DNA of 64,000 bases from Bacteroidota bacterium (lineage in GTDB: Bacteria > Bacteroidota > Bacteroidia > UBA4408): assembly GCA_963169745.1 (NCBI GenBank), contig CAUJCU010000002.1, forward strand, positions 1 through 64,000, written 5' to 3'. The notes beneath the pieces were generated by a model. It made no database searches and was not told where the DNA came from. It saw only the letters and a list, made by a program, of their open reading frames with translations. The position numbers and the translations under genes were made by a program. Below are positions 10,601 to 18,335 of this stretch, in pieces; the stretch's first letter is position 1, and every line of letters begins with the position of its first letter.

Positions 10601-11942
10601 TCATACCTGTATTGTATGACGAAAGAATACTTGGAGCTTGATAAATGCTTCTTACGCTATCAAAAATTCCGGTAGTAGTGAGTTTTGTATATAAATTATT
10701 TGATCCCTGATTAGAAGGATAAGGCCCTGAGCTAGCAGTAACCGGGGGGTCAATAAACTGATCGGCATACCAAGTTTTATTTTGATTTTTAGGATTGGTA
10801 TAATCGGCTGTTCTGCGTGATTCTCCAAGGTCAGCCATAGCTACAATATTTCGTGTATTATCAACTGAACCGCTAATATTGGTTACCCAAACCTCTATTT
10901 TAGTAATATTTATATTTGAGGTTATTATGGGTAAATTCGACATTGCCGAATCATATTGATCTCTAAAGTATTGTGCTATGAAAAAGTGACGGTTTGCTTC
11001 ATAATTATCTCCATTTACTTCAAATTGTTGAATTTGTGCCCCTCCTTGAACATTTACTTCTTGCTTTTTACCCCTTTGCTCAGAGAATACAGTAGTTACA
11101 TTTGTTTTTCCAAATTTCATTTGAGTTTTTAGACCAAATAAGCTTTGGCTACCGGTAATTAATGACCCGGTTAGTGGTAAATTAACGTTTCCGGCTTCAA
11201 TTTTTTGAAGTATTTCATCTTCATATCCGGTGTATTCAAGTTTCATTTGGTTTTCAAAATCAAAAGCCGCCTCCGTATTGTAGTTTGTGGTTACTTTAAG
11301 TTTATCACCAATTTTTCCTAATAAGTTTATTTGTATTTTTTGATTAAAATCGAATGTGCTTAATTTTCGTTGATTTTCAGCAATAGCAGGGTTTTCAGTT
11401 CGTGATGTATTGACTCCAAAAATAAGTTCGGCTGCTCCTTGTGGCCTAATATCTACTGTATTTCCACCAAAAATACGGTCAAACATTTCATTGTTTATCA
11501 TTATTTTGGGTATGAGACCTTTGCTTTTATTTACTTTTTCGGCTTCATGACGTTGTTTCCAATAATTATCAATTTGCTTACTCATATCATAATCCATATA
11601 CTCTTTAAAGGTCATGTATGATGGATGCCGATAATCTAATGAGCCCATTTTTTGGCTAAACTCATAGTTCCCGGTTTTATAGTCGTATTGGATATCTGTT
11701 TTAAGGTTTGAAGGATCTTCCAACTGCAAAGTTTGATGCGGATCTATATCTGTTGGATCATAATTATTGTCAGTCCCTTGAAATCTGGGTTTCTCCTTTT
11801 TAGTAGTATCAGCAAGTTCGAATATAGCACGTGCATGGTGGGCAGTTGTTGGTTTTATAAAGGCAGCGGAAGCTAATACCATAGCAATTCCGGGTACCAC
11901 CATAAAAAACAATATTATATTTATACTTTTAACCGACCTCAC
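4596..11942 (-). CDS. sprA: T9SS outer-membrane translocon protein SprA (Sov)
   Basis: The 2448 residues match the usual SprA size of about 2400. SprA forms the very large outer-membrane barrel through which T9SS cargo leaves the periplasm, and it is needed for gliding in Flavobacterium. The N-terminal part carries the SprA signature (IPKIMINNEMFDRIFGG, then IRPQGAAELIFGV and repeated beta-rich blocks such as ITGSQSLFGLKTQMKFG). The rest is dense in amphipathic strands. A hydrophilic Lys/Asp-rich stretch (about residues 1940-1985) sits between strands and is probably a loop. The start taken is GTG at 11942, 11 nt after the ruvA stop; ATG 11903 is an alternative that still keeps a hydrophobic N-terminus. 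The ruvA-sprA pairing is common in Bacteroidota. Confidence 0.95.
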   Translation of the reverse strand: MRSVKSINIILFFMVVPGIAMVLASAAFIKPTTAHHARAIFELADTTKKEKPRFQGTDNNYDPTDIDPHQTLQLEDPSNLKTDIQYDYKTGNYEFSQKMGSLDYRHPSYMTFKEYMDYDMSKQIDNYWKQRHEAEKVNKSKGLIPKIMINNEMFDRIFGGNTVDIRPQGAAELIFGVNTSRTENPAIAENQRKLSTFDFNQKIQINLLGKIGDKLKVTTNYNTEAAFDFENQMKLEYTGYEDEILQKIEAGNVNLPLTGSLITGSQSLFGLKTQMKFGKTNVTTVFSEQRGKKQEVNVQGGAQIQQFEVNGDNYEANRHFFIAQYFRDQYDSAMSNLPIITSNINITKIEVWVTNISGSVDNTRNIVAMADLGESRRTADYTNPKNQNKTWYADQFIDPPVTASSGPYPSNQGSNNLYTKLTTTGIFDSVRSIYQAPSILSSYNTGMNPAFSPGRDYEILENAKRLLPTEFTFNSRLGFISLNQSLNNGEVLGVAFQYTIGSQTYQVGEFSTDGISAPRALFVKLIKPSNVRVKLPIWDLMMKNVYSIGGYNIDSKDFKLDIYHANLKRGVDLNYIPEGSINKKVLIQVLGMDKINNQQERIPDGYFDFIDGLTINKSNGRIYFPVIEPFGTYLRSQFAASEQSIANKYVFQELYDSTKTAAQQVPSKNRFKIKGQYSSASGSDIALNATNIPQGSVTVTAGGAVLQENVDYTVDYSLGRLKIINQGILASNQPIKVQLESQSLFNIQRRRMLGMHVDHKVNKDLTLGGTIINLSERPLTQKVNMGDEPINNTIWGLDANYKTEVPWLTRIVDKIPFIDTKEKSTLTLQGEFAHLIPGHNRAVTKEGNSYIDDFEGSQALIDIKSVQNWNISSVPQGQPDLFPEAALNNDLRSGMNRAKLTWYVIDPLFFRNNSLTPAHIKNDLVAQSNHFTREVLETEIFPNRSPQNPQITNIPVLDLAFYPNERGAYNYDVNPGAYSFGLNIDGKLEAPSTRWGGMMRKIDNTDFETTNIEYIQFWLMDPFNEDNKDPNSTGSMYINLGDISEDILKDSRKSFENGLPTGSTIANPNLYDTTKFGLIPVVQQVVNAFDNNPSSRSYQDVGLDGLSNENERVFFDTAYVTKVINKFSGINTNAPAIAQAISDPSGDDFKYFRSSSFDADKVPVLERYKEYRGLEGNSSVEQPDGYPITSSTLPNVEDINRDNNLTYNEAYFQYKIKIEPNSMQVGQNYITDVLSTTVQTKNGPRSIKWYQFKVPLKNPEKIVGGISDFRSIRFMRIFLRGFDKPVVCRLGRLDLIRGDWRKYIYDIKNPGEYVQQDNQSQTEFEVSAVNIEENGNRIPINYVVPPGITRVIDQSTTNLRQLNEQSLVLKVCNLQDGYSKAAYKNLAIDVRRYKRLKMFVHLEARGEETALKQGDVRFFMRIGTDFEQNYYEYDMPITPTSWGNNDPNAIWPSENDLEIVFKTLTDAKLRRNFMNYDISRPYRVKDSTSTNSDRYITVVGNPNLAAVKTIMVGIRNPKKNTSLDADDGSSKCAEMWINELRLSDFDEKGGFAATARMQAKLADFADVSAAGNYRTQGFGGVEQKIMERSMDNLLSYELSSTVKLQKFFPETYNLSLPMYVGLSETFINPQWNPLDPDISMRNYRSIYNADKDRWDSIVNMTRDYTKRRSINFTNIKKNKGKGKNKNHIYDIENFSLNYAYSEIYRSSFLIEADSTISYRGGLAYNFNNNPKNYKPLSKVPFLKKDVFKIINEFNFNLLPSRIGVRTDFDRMYNVNKPRNTTPNSDVIIIRNYNKSFSNIRNFDFKYDLSKSLTFDFTATTNARIDEVAGKRWKDFKGPNDADTIKIIRDSLNTNLKNLGRITNYHQTSNLNWNVPINKLPYFNWATATAKYSGNYDWVAAPPSSAEFNLGNTISNSNSKQLNGNINMVSLYNNIPYFKQVLSGKKAKPKEVKKDDKGKPATNEGKPGDKNQKAKEDTSKKENFLVKNLARLAMVIRTGSISYTESNGSSLPGFLPVTKYLGMADNSYKSAPGLPYVFGHQDPAFLAIARENGWITQNQNLNTSFMNSQSKNFTARVNLEPLKDFKIELNATKSSSLNKSGIYRYDPSDTQADQYGFITQSPMETGNYSISIITWKTAFKKIDKDTYDSETFQTLRQNRKEISELLGTQPGNFSEGIDSGGFYNGYGPNSQEVLIPAFIAAYTGKSVKESGISQFPVMPLPNWRITYDGLTKLDKIKKHFKSFTLSHAYRSTYNVGSFTTNQFYKDSLGNGFTGRRDLNNNFRPQKEIQVVTISEQFSPFLLVDMTWTNSLITKVELKRERNLSMSLTNAQLTELRTNEIVTGLGYRFKDVVPPFAKKFKFKVKSDLNLRADVSFRRNQTLIRKVVENITQPTAGQNVISVKLSADYIINDRLNIRIFYDRIITTPLISTTFPTSNTNSGISLRFTIAQ

Positions 11943-11953
11943 GCAATATTTAC

Positions 11954-12547
11954 CTACAGTGATTTAAGGGCAGTTTTAATAATATCTTCCACTGCGGCTG
12001 CTGTTGATAGCTGAGCAATAGCTTTATCTACTGCTTTTTCGGCTGTATTTTTTACAAATCCTAACATTATAAGAGCAGTTAACGCTTCTTGTTTAATTTT
12101 ATTGTTTGGATTAAAGGTAAAATCAGGTAAATTTTCGTTTTTCCCTACTTTGGCTTTTAAGTCCACAATAATTCGTTGAGCTGTTTTTTCACCTATCCCT
12201 TTCACGTTCTTTAGTGCCCCTACATTTCCATTAATGATATGCTGCGTTAACTCTAAAGGATTGTAGCTGGATAAAAACATACGGGCTGCCCCCGACCCAA
12301 CACCGGACACCGATATTAACTGTCGGAACAACTGTCGTTCACTTTCTTCAAAAAAACCAAATGCAGTTTGAGTAAAGTCGTTTTGATTTATAGAAATATG
12401 CGTTAATAATTTAATTGAATTATTTATTTCGGGTATTTTTGAATAGGTGTTTAGCGAAATATTGAGGATATAGCCCATTCCATTGCAGTCAATTACAATA
12501 TGAGTGGGCGATTTCTCGACCAAGGTTCCAACAATATGATTTAACAT
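11954..12547 (-). CDS. ruvA: Holliday junction branch migration protein RuvA
   Basis: The 197-residue protein binds Holliday junctions as a tetramer and loads the RuvB motor. An OB-fold N-terminus (MLNHIVGTLVEKSPTHIVID) is followed by two helix-hairpin-helix motifs (LISVSGVGSGAARMFL and LKNVKGIGEKTAQRIIVDLK) and a C-terminal three-helix domain (about 150-197) that contacts RuvB. Length and domain order are normal. It is immediately upstream of sprA on the same strand and likely co-transcribed with it. Confidence 0.97.
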   Translation of the reverse strand: MLNHIVGTLVEKSPTHIVIDCNGMGYILNISLNTYSKIPEINNSIKLLTHISINQNDFTQTAFGFFEESERQLFRQLISVSGVGSGAARMFLSSYNPLELTQHIINGNVGALKNVKGIGEKTAQRIIVDLKAKVGKNENLPDFTFNPNNKIKQEALTALIMLGFVKNTAEKAVDKAIAQLSTAAAVEDIIKTALKSL

Positions 12548-12658
12548 TATTTTTGTATATTATGAAAAAGGGTTCAAATATCTGAAATATTACTAAAGCT
12601 GTGAACTATTTATTAAAATATTAGTTCCATTAAAATATCATTTTTCCTGTCACTGAGT

Positions 12659-14368
12659 CTATTTAAGTAATTTAATTTGCATTTTCACAAAGTCAGCTAA
12701 TTCAGCGATCCATGATTCTGAAAATTCAAATTTAATTCCGGCTGTCTCGTATATATCTCCTATTGATTTCGTATAGCCCAGAGCCAATGCAGATTTATAC
12801 TGTTCCATAGCTTTTTTTCCTTGTTTCAAATAATTTCGCCATATAGCAATAGCCCCTAATTGTGCAAAACCATACTCAATATAATAAAAAGGCACCTCAT
12901 ATAAATGTAATTGCTTTTGCCACATATAAGCTTTGTTTGCTTCATAGTCCTTCCAGTTTGTATATTTTCCGCCAAATTCATTGTATATTTTAATCCATAC
13001 AATTTTTCGTTCTTCGGGCTTATGGTTATAGTTTGCGTACATCCAATGTTGAAATTTATCAATAGCAGCCACCCATGGAAGCGTGCGCAAAATGTCTTCG
13101 AGTTGTTCTAGTTGAGCTCTCTTGTATTCCTGTTTATCATTAAAAAAACACTGCCAATGTTGCATGCTTATCAGTTCCATGCTCATACTTGCCAGTTCAG
13201 CAACTTCTGATGGTGTATTTTTAAATTCATGAAGTTTTAAATGGGCACTTAAAAAAGAATGTATAGCGTGTCCGCTTTCATGAAGCATGGTAACCAAATC
13301 GCGCAAGGAACCAACAGCGTTCATAAAAATAAAGGGGACTCCACTTAAGGGTAAAGGATATAAATAGCCTCCGGGGGCTTTACCTTTGCGGCTTTCCAAA
13401 TCTAAAAGTTTTTGCTGCTGCATGGTGGATATGCAAGTGCCAAAATAGGGGTCAATCTGGTTTAAAACAAAAACGGTTTTCTCAATCAGCTCTGTGGTAT
13501 TTTCAAACGGTTTTAAAGGGTCTTTTCCGCTTGTATCTACTTCAAAATCGTAGGGTCTTAATTCGTCTAATTTTAAATTATTTTTTCGTTGTAAATCAAG
13601 CTCATCCAACAAGGGAATGATATACTTTTTTACCGATTCATGAAAATAAAAGCAATCTTCAGGTTTGTAGTCAAAGCGCCCTAAAGCATCAAACATGTAA
13701 TCACGAAAATTTTGATAACCTGCATTTGCAGCCACCTGATGCCGCAATTGTATCATTTTATTCATAATGTCATCCAGTTCTTCTCTGGATTCTGCTCTAC
13801 GAGCCGCAACCGCCTCATAAACTTGCTTACGTTTATCTCGATCATTGAGTTGTAATAATTTGGAGGCTTGCGGCAATGTCATTTCCTTCCCATCAATTTG
13901 TACTAACATAGCGCCTGATACTGTGCTAAACTGTTGTGACAAATTATTAAGCTCGGTAAACAAAGGAATATTCGTTTCACGATAAATTGCAATACTCATT
14001 CTAACTTGTCGTAAGTAGTTATGATAGAGTTGCGAATCTAAATTTTTTACAAAGGCACAGTCAATTAGCTTTTTGTCTAGTAAATTGCTGTATGGAGCTA
14101 TTTCAGGCTGTATTTGTTCCATAAAAAAACTGTAATCATCAGCAGCCTTTTTATTCCCTGTATCACAGGTCATGGCAATGTATCTCTTTCCAATATCTTC
14201 AGCAATAAAAGCTTCTAATTCATTTCGTTTAAGCATCCACTCTTCTAAGTCAGATAAGGAGTTAATTGCATTTTGGGTAAGCTCTTCAAAGTATGGTTTA
14301 ATATCTGGCCAAGTGTTTATGATGAGCCCGTCAGCAATAAAAATTCGTGTTTCTTGTATTTCTTTCAT
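12659..14368 (-). CDS. M3-family oligoendopeptidase
   Basis: This 569-residue cytosolic zinc metallopeptidase has the thimet/oligoendopeptidase F fold. The zinc motif HESGH is at about residues 363-367 inside TMLHESGHAIHSF, with the third ligand Glu expected in the following SEVAELASMSMEL helix. No signal peptide is present. The family degrades short peptides of roughly 6-20 residues. The C-terminal YIEYGFAQLGAIAIW block is typical of the PepF-like branch. It starts just downstream of a terminator for the preceding gene, so it probably has its own promoter in the short gap. Confidence 0.92.
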   Translation of the reverse strand: MKEIQETRIFIADGLIINTWPDIKPYFEELTQNAINSLSDLEEWMLKRNELEAFIAEDIGKRYIAMTCDTGNKKAADDYSFFMEQIQPEIAPYSNLLDKKLIDCAFVKNLDSQLYHNYLRQVRMSIAIYRETNIPLFTELNNLSQQFSTVSGAMLVQIDGKEMTLPQASKLLQLNDRDKRKQVYEAVAARRAESREELDDIMNKMIQLRHQVAANAGYQNFRDYMFDALGRFDYKPEDCFYFHESVKKYIIPLLDELDLQRKNNLKLDELRPYDFEVDTSGKDPLKPFENTTELIEKTVFVLNQIDPYFGTCISTMQQQKLLDLESRKGKAPGGYLYPLPLSGVPFIFMNAVGSLRDLVTMLHESGHAIHSFLSAHLKLHEFKNTPSEVAELASMSMELISMQHWQCFFNDKQEYKRAQLEQLEDILRTLPWVAAIDKFQHWMYANYNHKPEERKIVWIKIYNEFGGKYTNWKDYEANKAYMWQKQLHLYEVPFYYIEYGFAQLGAIAIWRNYLKQGKKAMEQYKSALALGYTKSIGDIYETAGIKFEFSESWIAELADFVKMQIKLLK

Positions 14369-14382
14369 TTACTATAAAAATA

Positions 14383-14411
14383 AAATGCTGTGACAAAGAA
14401 TCACAGCATTT
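14383..14411 (-). terminator. Rho-independent-type terminator after the DUF5606 gene
   Basis: An 11-bp perfect stem (AAATGCTGTGA / TCACAGCATTT) with a 7-nt loop. On the minus strand it is followed by a T-rich tract (TTTATTTTTATAG). It lies 27 nt after the stop of the gene ending at 14439 and before the oligoendopeptidase start. Confidence 0.75.
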
Positions 14412-14438
14412 GAAAAATAAAATTATGTGGAGTATCTT

Positions 14439-14996
14439 TTAGGCTCCGGTTTTTCTAACTGTAACTGTTTTTCGGGCTCCTTTTGTATTGGCAGCTCCTG
14501 CTTTTGTTGAAGCGGCATCAGCTTTGGGCTTGGAACCTGACTTTGCTGTTTTGTTTAATTTAGGTTTCTCTTCTTTTGGCTTATCTGTTGCTTCTGTTTG
14601 CGTTTCGGCTTCAGTCGTTTTTAGTAAGTCGTTTTGTTCTAGTAAATTATACCAAGTAATCAATTTTTTAATATCAGATACATGAACTCTATCCTCATCA
14701 TAATCAGGAAGTACTTTCTTTAAATAATTTTTCAATTCGTCATTTGAAGCCTTTGCATTAACAGCAGTTTGCCCTTTTTCTGATTTTAAAATTTTATCGA
14801 ATACTTCCTTAAGGGGCACATCATCGCCAGTTGTAAAAATACTGATATCTTCCAAAGCACTTATTTTAAAAGTACTAAAAGCTTGCATTCTTTTTTTGTC
14901 AATTAACGACTCTACAATAATTCCGTTGTGTGCTTGAGCAATTACTTTAAATAATCCCGGATAGCCTGAAATAGCAATAATTTTTGATAAATCCAT
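14439..14996 (-). CDS. DUF5606-domain protein
   Basis: The 185-residue protein has a conserved N-terminal domain (about 1-125: KIIAISGYPGLFKVIAQ, then FKISALEDISIFTTGD, ending in DIKKLITWYNLL) matching the Bacteroidota-specific family DUF5606. The tail (about 130-185) is low-complexity and rich in Lys, Ala, Thr and Pro. The function is unknown. No signal peptide or membrane segment is present, so it is presumably cytoplasmic, and the basic tail could contact nucleic acid (speculation). It is a single-gene unit with its own promoter and terminator. Confidence 0.8.
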   Translation of the reverse strand: MDLSKIIAISGYPGLFKVIAQAHNGIIVESLIDKKRMQAFSTFKISALEDISIFTTGDDVPLKEVFDKILKSEKGQTAVNAKASNDELKNYLKKVLPDYDEDRVHVSDIKKLITWYNLLEQNDLLKTTEAETQTEATDKPKEEKPKLNKTAKSGSKPKADAASTKAGAANTKGARKTVTVRKTGA

Positions 14997-15018
14997 ATTT
15001 ATATGATATAATAAAACG

Positions 15019-15049
15019 CAAACGTAAAATTTTTTTTGTATAAATCCAA
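15019..15049 (-). promoter_or_regulatory. Promoter of the DUF5606 gene
   Basis: On the minus strand TTG (15049-15047) is followed after 20 nt by TACGTTTG (15026-15019), a perfect TAnnTTTG, 22 nt before the ATG at 14996. This is the primary sigma factor pattern known from Bacteroidota. Confidence 0.6.
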
Positions 15050-15227
15050 CCTATCAAGAAAATTACCTTATCTCTATTTTCTTGTTGCTTATAAGAATGT
15101 ATGAAGAACATAATGTCTCTCTATTCTTAATTTTCTTATGGATATAGCATAGCACTCATTTATTATCATAATCTGTTTAATTAGCTAAAATTTTAATGAG
15201 ATTTATTTGAAAAGTGGTTGAAACAAT

Positions 15228-16130
15228 TTATGGTTGTTTACTCGGTTTTTCTATCACTCTAAAAAATTCCTTGTCAAATACCCCAAAATATGTTTTTGCA
15301 TCAAATTCTTCGTAATAAGGAATGAACTTTCTGAGGTTTTTTCTTACGTTTTCTTCATAAGCCATCAAGTATTTCATTTTCACATCTGCAACTTCCAATA
15401 TTTCAATTTGTGTGGTTGGTTCAGGCATTCCATCTATTTTATACATTTCGTTAGCCATATTAATTGTGTTAGGATTAGCCCACTTTTTCATCCGCTCTGC
15501 AAGCCATTTATCGATAATTTCTTTTTCCATATGGTTAGTATAAACCGATTGATACACTCTTTGACAATCAGTCTTATGCTCTGTAAAAAGATCAAGTACC
15601 AATTGGCTGATAAAAATATGTTCCGGATGTCCATATCCACCTTTTAAATTATCAAGTGTAAAAATTACTGAAGGTTTAAAATTATTGATTTTACTAATGA
15701 GAATGTTTGATACTTTCTCGGTAAGGAATTGTTTTTTAATTGCCTCGTAAGGTACAGGTAAATATGGTTTTTTCATGGTATCTAAACTTATTCGATAAAA
15801 GCCATCTGCCAATATTAGTTCGTTTCCTGAACAAATAATACCTGAAGGATTTTTTCCCGATTTTTCCAAAACATGGTTTTGAAGGCTTAGTTGTTTGATA
15901 TACCATCCCTTAGCGGTCAATTTAGCTATTGTGCCAGACATAATACAGTCATCATCATCATGAGCGACAACAACAAGTGCTCTTTTATTACTAACTGTAT
16001 CTAAAAAGACATCATAGGGATATGTTTCTGTTGCTACAAACTTTTTAAGATCATCAACAGTTACCTTTTCTTGGCATCCTATGATGTTAAGTAAAAAAAG
16101 TATCATTAAAATTCTTTGGAGTTGTTTCAT
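15228..16130 (-). CDS. PIG-L-family (LmbE-like) deacetylase, lipoprotein
   Basis: The 300-residue protein has a lipoprotein signal peptide with lipobox LNIIGC (Cys19), so it is exported and membrane-anchored. The PIG-L core begins with ALVVVAHDDDDCIMSGTIAKL (His57). The usual A-H-P-D-D-E motif is varied to A-H-D-D-D-D, but the metal-binding His and Asp are kept, as is the third ligand in GYGHPEH (residues 165-171). The family are zinc-dependent N-acetylglucosaminyl or other amide deacetylases; the substrate is unknown. It is flanked by long AT-rich spacers and by a dispersed repeat, so it may be accessory DNA. Confidence 0.8.
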   Translation of the reverse strand: MKQLQRILMILFLLNIIGCQEKVTVDDLKKFVATETYPYDVFLDTVSNKRALVVVAHDDDDCIMSGTIAKLTAKGWYIKQLSLQNHVLEKSGKNPSGIICSGNELILADGFYRISLDTMKKPYLPVPYEAIKKQFLTEKVSNILISKINNFKPSVIFTLDNLKGGYGHPEHIFISQLVLDLFTEHKTDCQRVYQSVYTNHMEKEIIDKWLAERMKKWANPNTINMANEMYKIDGMPEPTTQIEILEVADVKMKYLMAYEENVRKNLRKFIPYYEEFDAKTYFGVFDKEFFRVIEKPSKQP

Positions 16131-16625
16131 ATACTAAACTCAATTATTGTTTTATAAAGATTTCATTGTCGTAGTGTTATTTTCGAAAAAACGAATAATC
16201 GGATAACCCATTAGAAATTATATTACTATCAGCATAACTTGTTCAGCACCCCTTTAACAAATTTACTACAATTTTTTTCTACATTATTTTTTATTATTTT
16301 TCTTTACTAGAAACATTAGTTGTTTTCTTAATACAATACTTAACCACAAGCATATGTCGATAAATAAACTTTAACTTAAAAAAAAAATTACCACAGTAAG
16401 GTTATTCTTTACTACAGAAAATTGCATTTTGCCCTCAAATGTCACAATTGCTAAAACCAACTCGGGTTTTGCGAGAGAGCGGATTTAGCTCTAACACTAA
16501 ATCGGAAGCCCGAACTATAAATTTAACAAAAATGTTGATACGAAGAACTTCACCCGCACACTTGCAAAAACGTTTGTTGTGGGCTGAGGTAAATTATTTT
16601 GTCGTTATTTTTTTATGTTCTATCG
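16131..16625. other. Non-coding region between the deacetylase and histidine kinase genes
   Basis: 495 bases without a convincing gene. It is AT-rich with homopolymer runs to about 16430, then a more GC-balanced block that contains repeat copy B. An open frame at 16439-16687 crosses this repeat and runs into the kinase gene antisense; it has no protein-like features. Confidence 0.6.
16463..16544 (-). repeat. Dispersed non-coding repeat, copy B
   Basis: The reverse complement aligns over 82 nt with 395-476 (shared TATCAACATT, TTCGG, TCCG, GCTAAA, TCGCAAA). Similarity weakly extends to about 16585, where a CACAACAAACG-like block matches the flank of copy A. The two copies are in opposite orientation 16 kb apart, each beside accessory-looking DNA. 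Confidence 0.6.
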
Positions 16626-18335
16626 TTATTTTCTCAAATGAAACAAAAATTCCAAACCTCCTTCTTTTCTGTTTTTCACAAGAATAGAGCCGCCATGAAT
16701 GAGAACAGCATTTTTTACAATAGAAAGTCCTAAACCTGACCCCCCAACAGATCTTGCTCGTCCTTCATCTACTCTGTAAAATCGTTCAAATATTCGGGTT
16801 AAATGTTTTTCATCTTTGATGCCTTTTCCGGTATCATAGAATGAAAAATAATAAAATTCCGCATCTGTTTTATATATTGATATGCTAATGTCAATATCCT
16901 TCCCAGCATATCTAATCGCATTGTCTATCAAATTTCTAAAGATAGAATGTACTAAACTTTCATTAGCGTTTATCATTGTATTTTCCGGAATGGAAAATAC
17001 AAGTTTTGCGTTGTTTTCTTTTAGAATGTATGAATATTCTTTCCAAATTTTTTCAAAAAATAAAAACAAATTAAACTCTTCCTTTTTTAGTGAATAACCT
17101 GCTTCGTCCAGCTTGTTGATAAGGCTCATGTCTTGTAACAATTCAGTGAGTACTTTTGTTTGATTAAATGCTTGACGGATAAAATGTTGTTTTGTTTCAT
17201 CATCTAATGGTTTTTCCAAAATAGTTTCTAAATATCCACTAATACCGGTAACTGGTGTTCTTAATTCATGTGCAATATTACTTATCATTTGTTGTTTAAG
17301 TTCTTTAATTTTTTCTTGTTTTGAAATGTCGTTCATAATCACTTCAAAACTACCATCTTCGAACATTACTATTCGTATAGAAAATGTTTTTCCTTGTTTA
17401 CTCAAATGATATTCTTTGAAAGGAGATTTTGCATTTTCCAAAAAATGTTGAAGTTCGATAAAGGTTTTATCCGAAAAAATTGTGGAAGTATCTGCACTTG
17501 TTTTATCAGTAATGTTGTGTATAAACTGTAAAAATAATCCATTATGAAACTCGGCAGTTTTATGCTGCGAAAAGAAACAGATTCCTTCCTGTGAATTATG
17601 AATGTGTAGTAAAAGCTTTTCTTGTTCAAGCTCTATTTTTTCCTTACTTTTTCTAAGTGCTGTATAATTTATGGCTATTTCCCTTCCTATTTCACCAATT
17701 TCATTTTTAGGAAAACTAAATGGTGTATTTTTTTTTGGAGCGAGTGCAAAATCCCGCAATTCAATAATCGATTTAGAAAAATTGTTGCTGATTTTATTTA
17801 AAATTAGTAAAACTGTTAGAAACAAAAGGATAATGACATATAGAAAAACATTGTCAGTTTTGAAAAATTGTTGCAACTGAATATCATAAGGTAATGCAAC
17901 TCTTACAAAAAGATTCCCATCATTTTTAGCGTAGTACAAATATTTTTTATTCGTAGAGAGAGATGTGCGAATGTCCGTCCCTGTTTTATTTTTTTGTGCC
18001 GATACTATTTCGGGGCGGTTCAAGTGATTTTCCAAATTATCCCAACCGGAGACATCGTTATCAAATATTACTTTCCCTCCTGGTTCAATTATGGAGAGGC
18101 GCAAATTTTGAGGAAGAATTGAATCTAATATTTGAAGAAGTTTAGTATAATTTTCTACGGGTTGATTATTGATGGATTTTTGTACAATATTAGTGTATGC
18201 ATCCAATTTTTCTTCAATTGCTTTTGTTTTAAATTTTTTCTCGCGATTTTGTTCAATGAAAAATACGCTCAATGTAAACAGCGTGGTAGGAAGTGCAACA
18301 TAAAGGAATAACCGCAATCTATAATTCAGCTTCAT
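16626..18335 (-). CDS. phoR: PhoR-like sensor histidine kinase
   Basis: The 569-residue inner-membrane kinase is paired with the response regulator upstream. Two membrane helices (about 8-25 and 163-183) enclose a periplasmic segment, then come a HAMP-like linker, a PAS-like region (about 235-345), the HisKA box HELRTPVTGISGY (His356) and a full HATPase: RNLIDNAIRYAG (N), DTGKGI (G1), FERFYRVDEGR (F), GGSGLGLSIVK (G2). The gene overlaps the regulator by 4 nt (ATGA), so the pair is translationally coupled. The position at the end of the pst-phoU operon is the main reason for the PhoR name. Confidence 0.88.
   Translation of the reverse strand: MKLNYRLRLFLYVALPTTLFTLSVFFIEQNREKKFKTKAIEEKLDAYTNIVQKSINNQPVENYTKLLQILDSILPQNLRLSIIEPGGKVIFDNDVSGWDNLENHLNRPEIVSAQKNKTGTDIRTSLSTNKKYLYYAKNDGNLFVRVALPYDIQLQQFFKTDNVFLYVIILLFLTVLLILNKISNNFSKSIIELRDFALAPKKNTPFSFPKNEIGEIGREIAINYTALRKSKEKIELEQEKLLLHIHNSQEGICFFSQHKTAEFHNGLFLQFIHNITDKTSADTSTIFSDKTFIELQHFLENAKSPFKEYHLSKQGKTFSIRIVMFEDGSFEVIMNDISKQEKIKELKQQMISNIAHELRTPVTGISGYLETILEKPLDDETKQHFIRQAFNQTKVLTELLQDMSLINKLDEAGYSLKKEEFNLFLFFEKIWKEYSYILKENNAKLVFSIPENTMINANESLVHSIFRNLIDNAIRYAGKDIDISISIYKTDAEFYYFSFYDTGKGIKDEKHLTRIFERFYRVDEGRARSVGGSGLGLSIVKNAVLIHGGSILVKNRKEGGLEFLFHLRK

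Noticed and set aside
15234-15647. 137-codon open frame antisense to the PIG-L gene
   Set aside because: It lies wholly inside a well-supported gene, and its composition mirrors the complementary strand.
15941-15962. Altered PIG-L motif (HDDDD in place of HPDDE) as a sign of a dead enzyme
   Set aside because: The metal-binding His and Asp and the later HPEH motif are intact, so loss of activity is not supported.
16439-16687. 82-codon open frame on the plus strand
   Set aside because: It crosses repeat copy B and then runs antisense into the histidine kinase gene; no RBS, signal or family resemblance.
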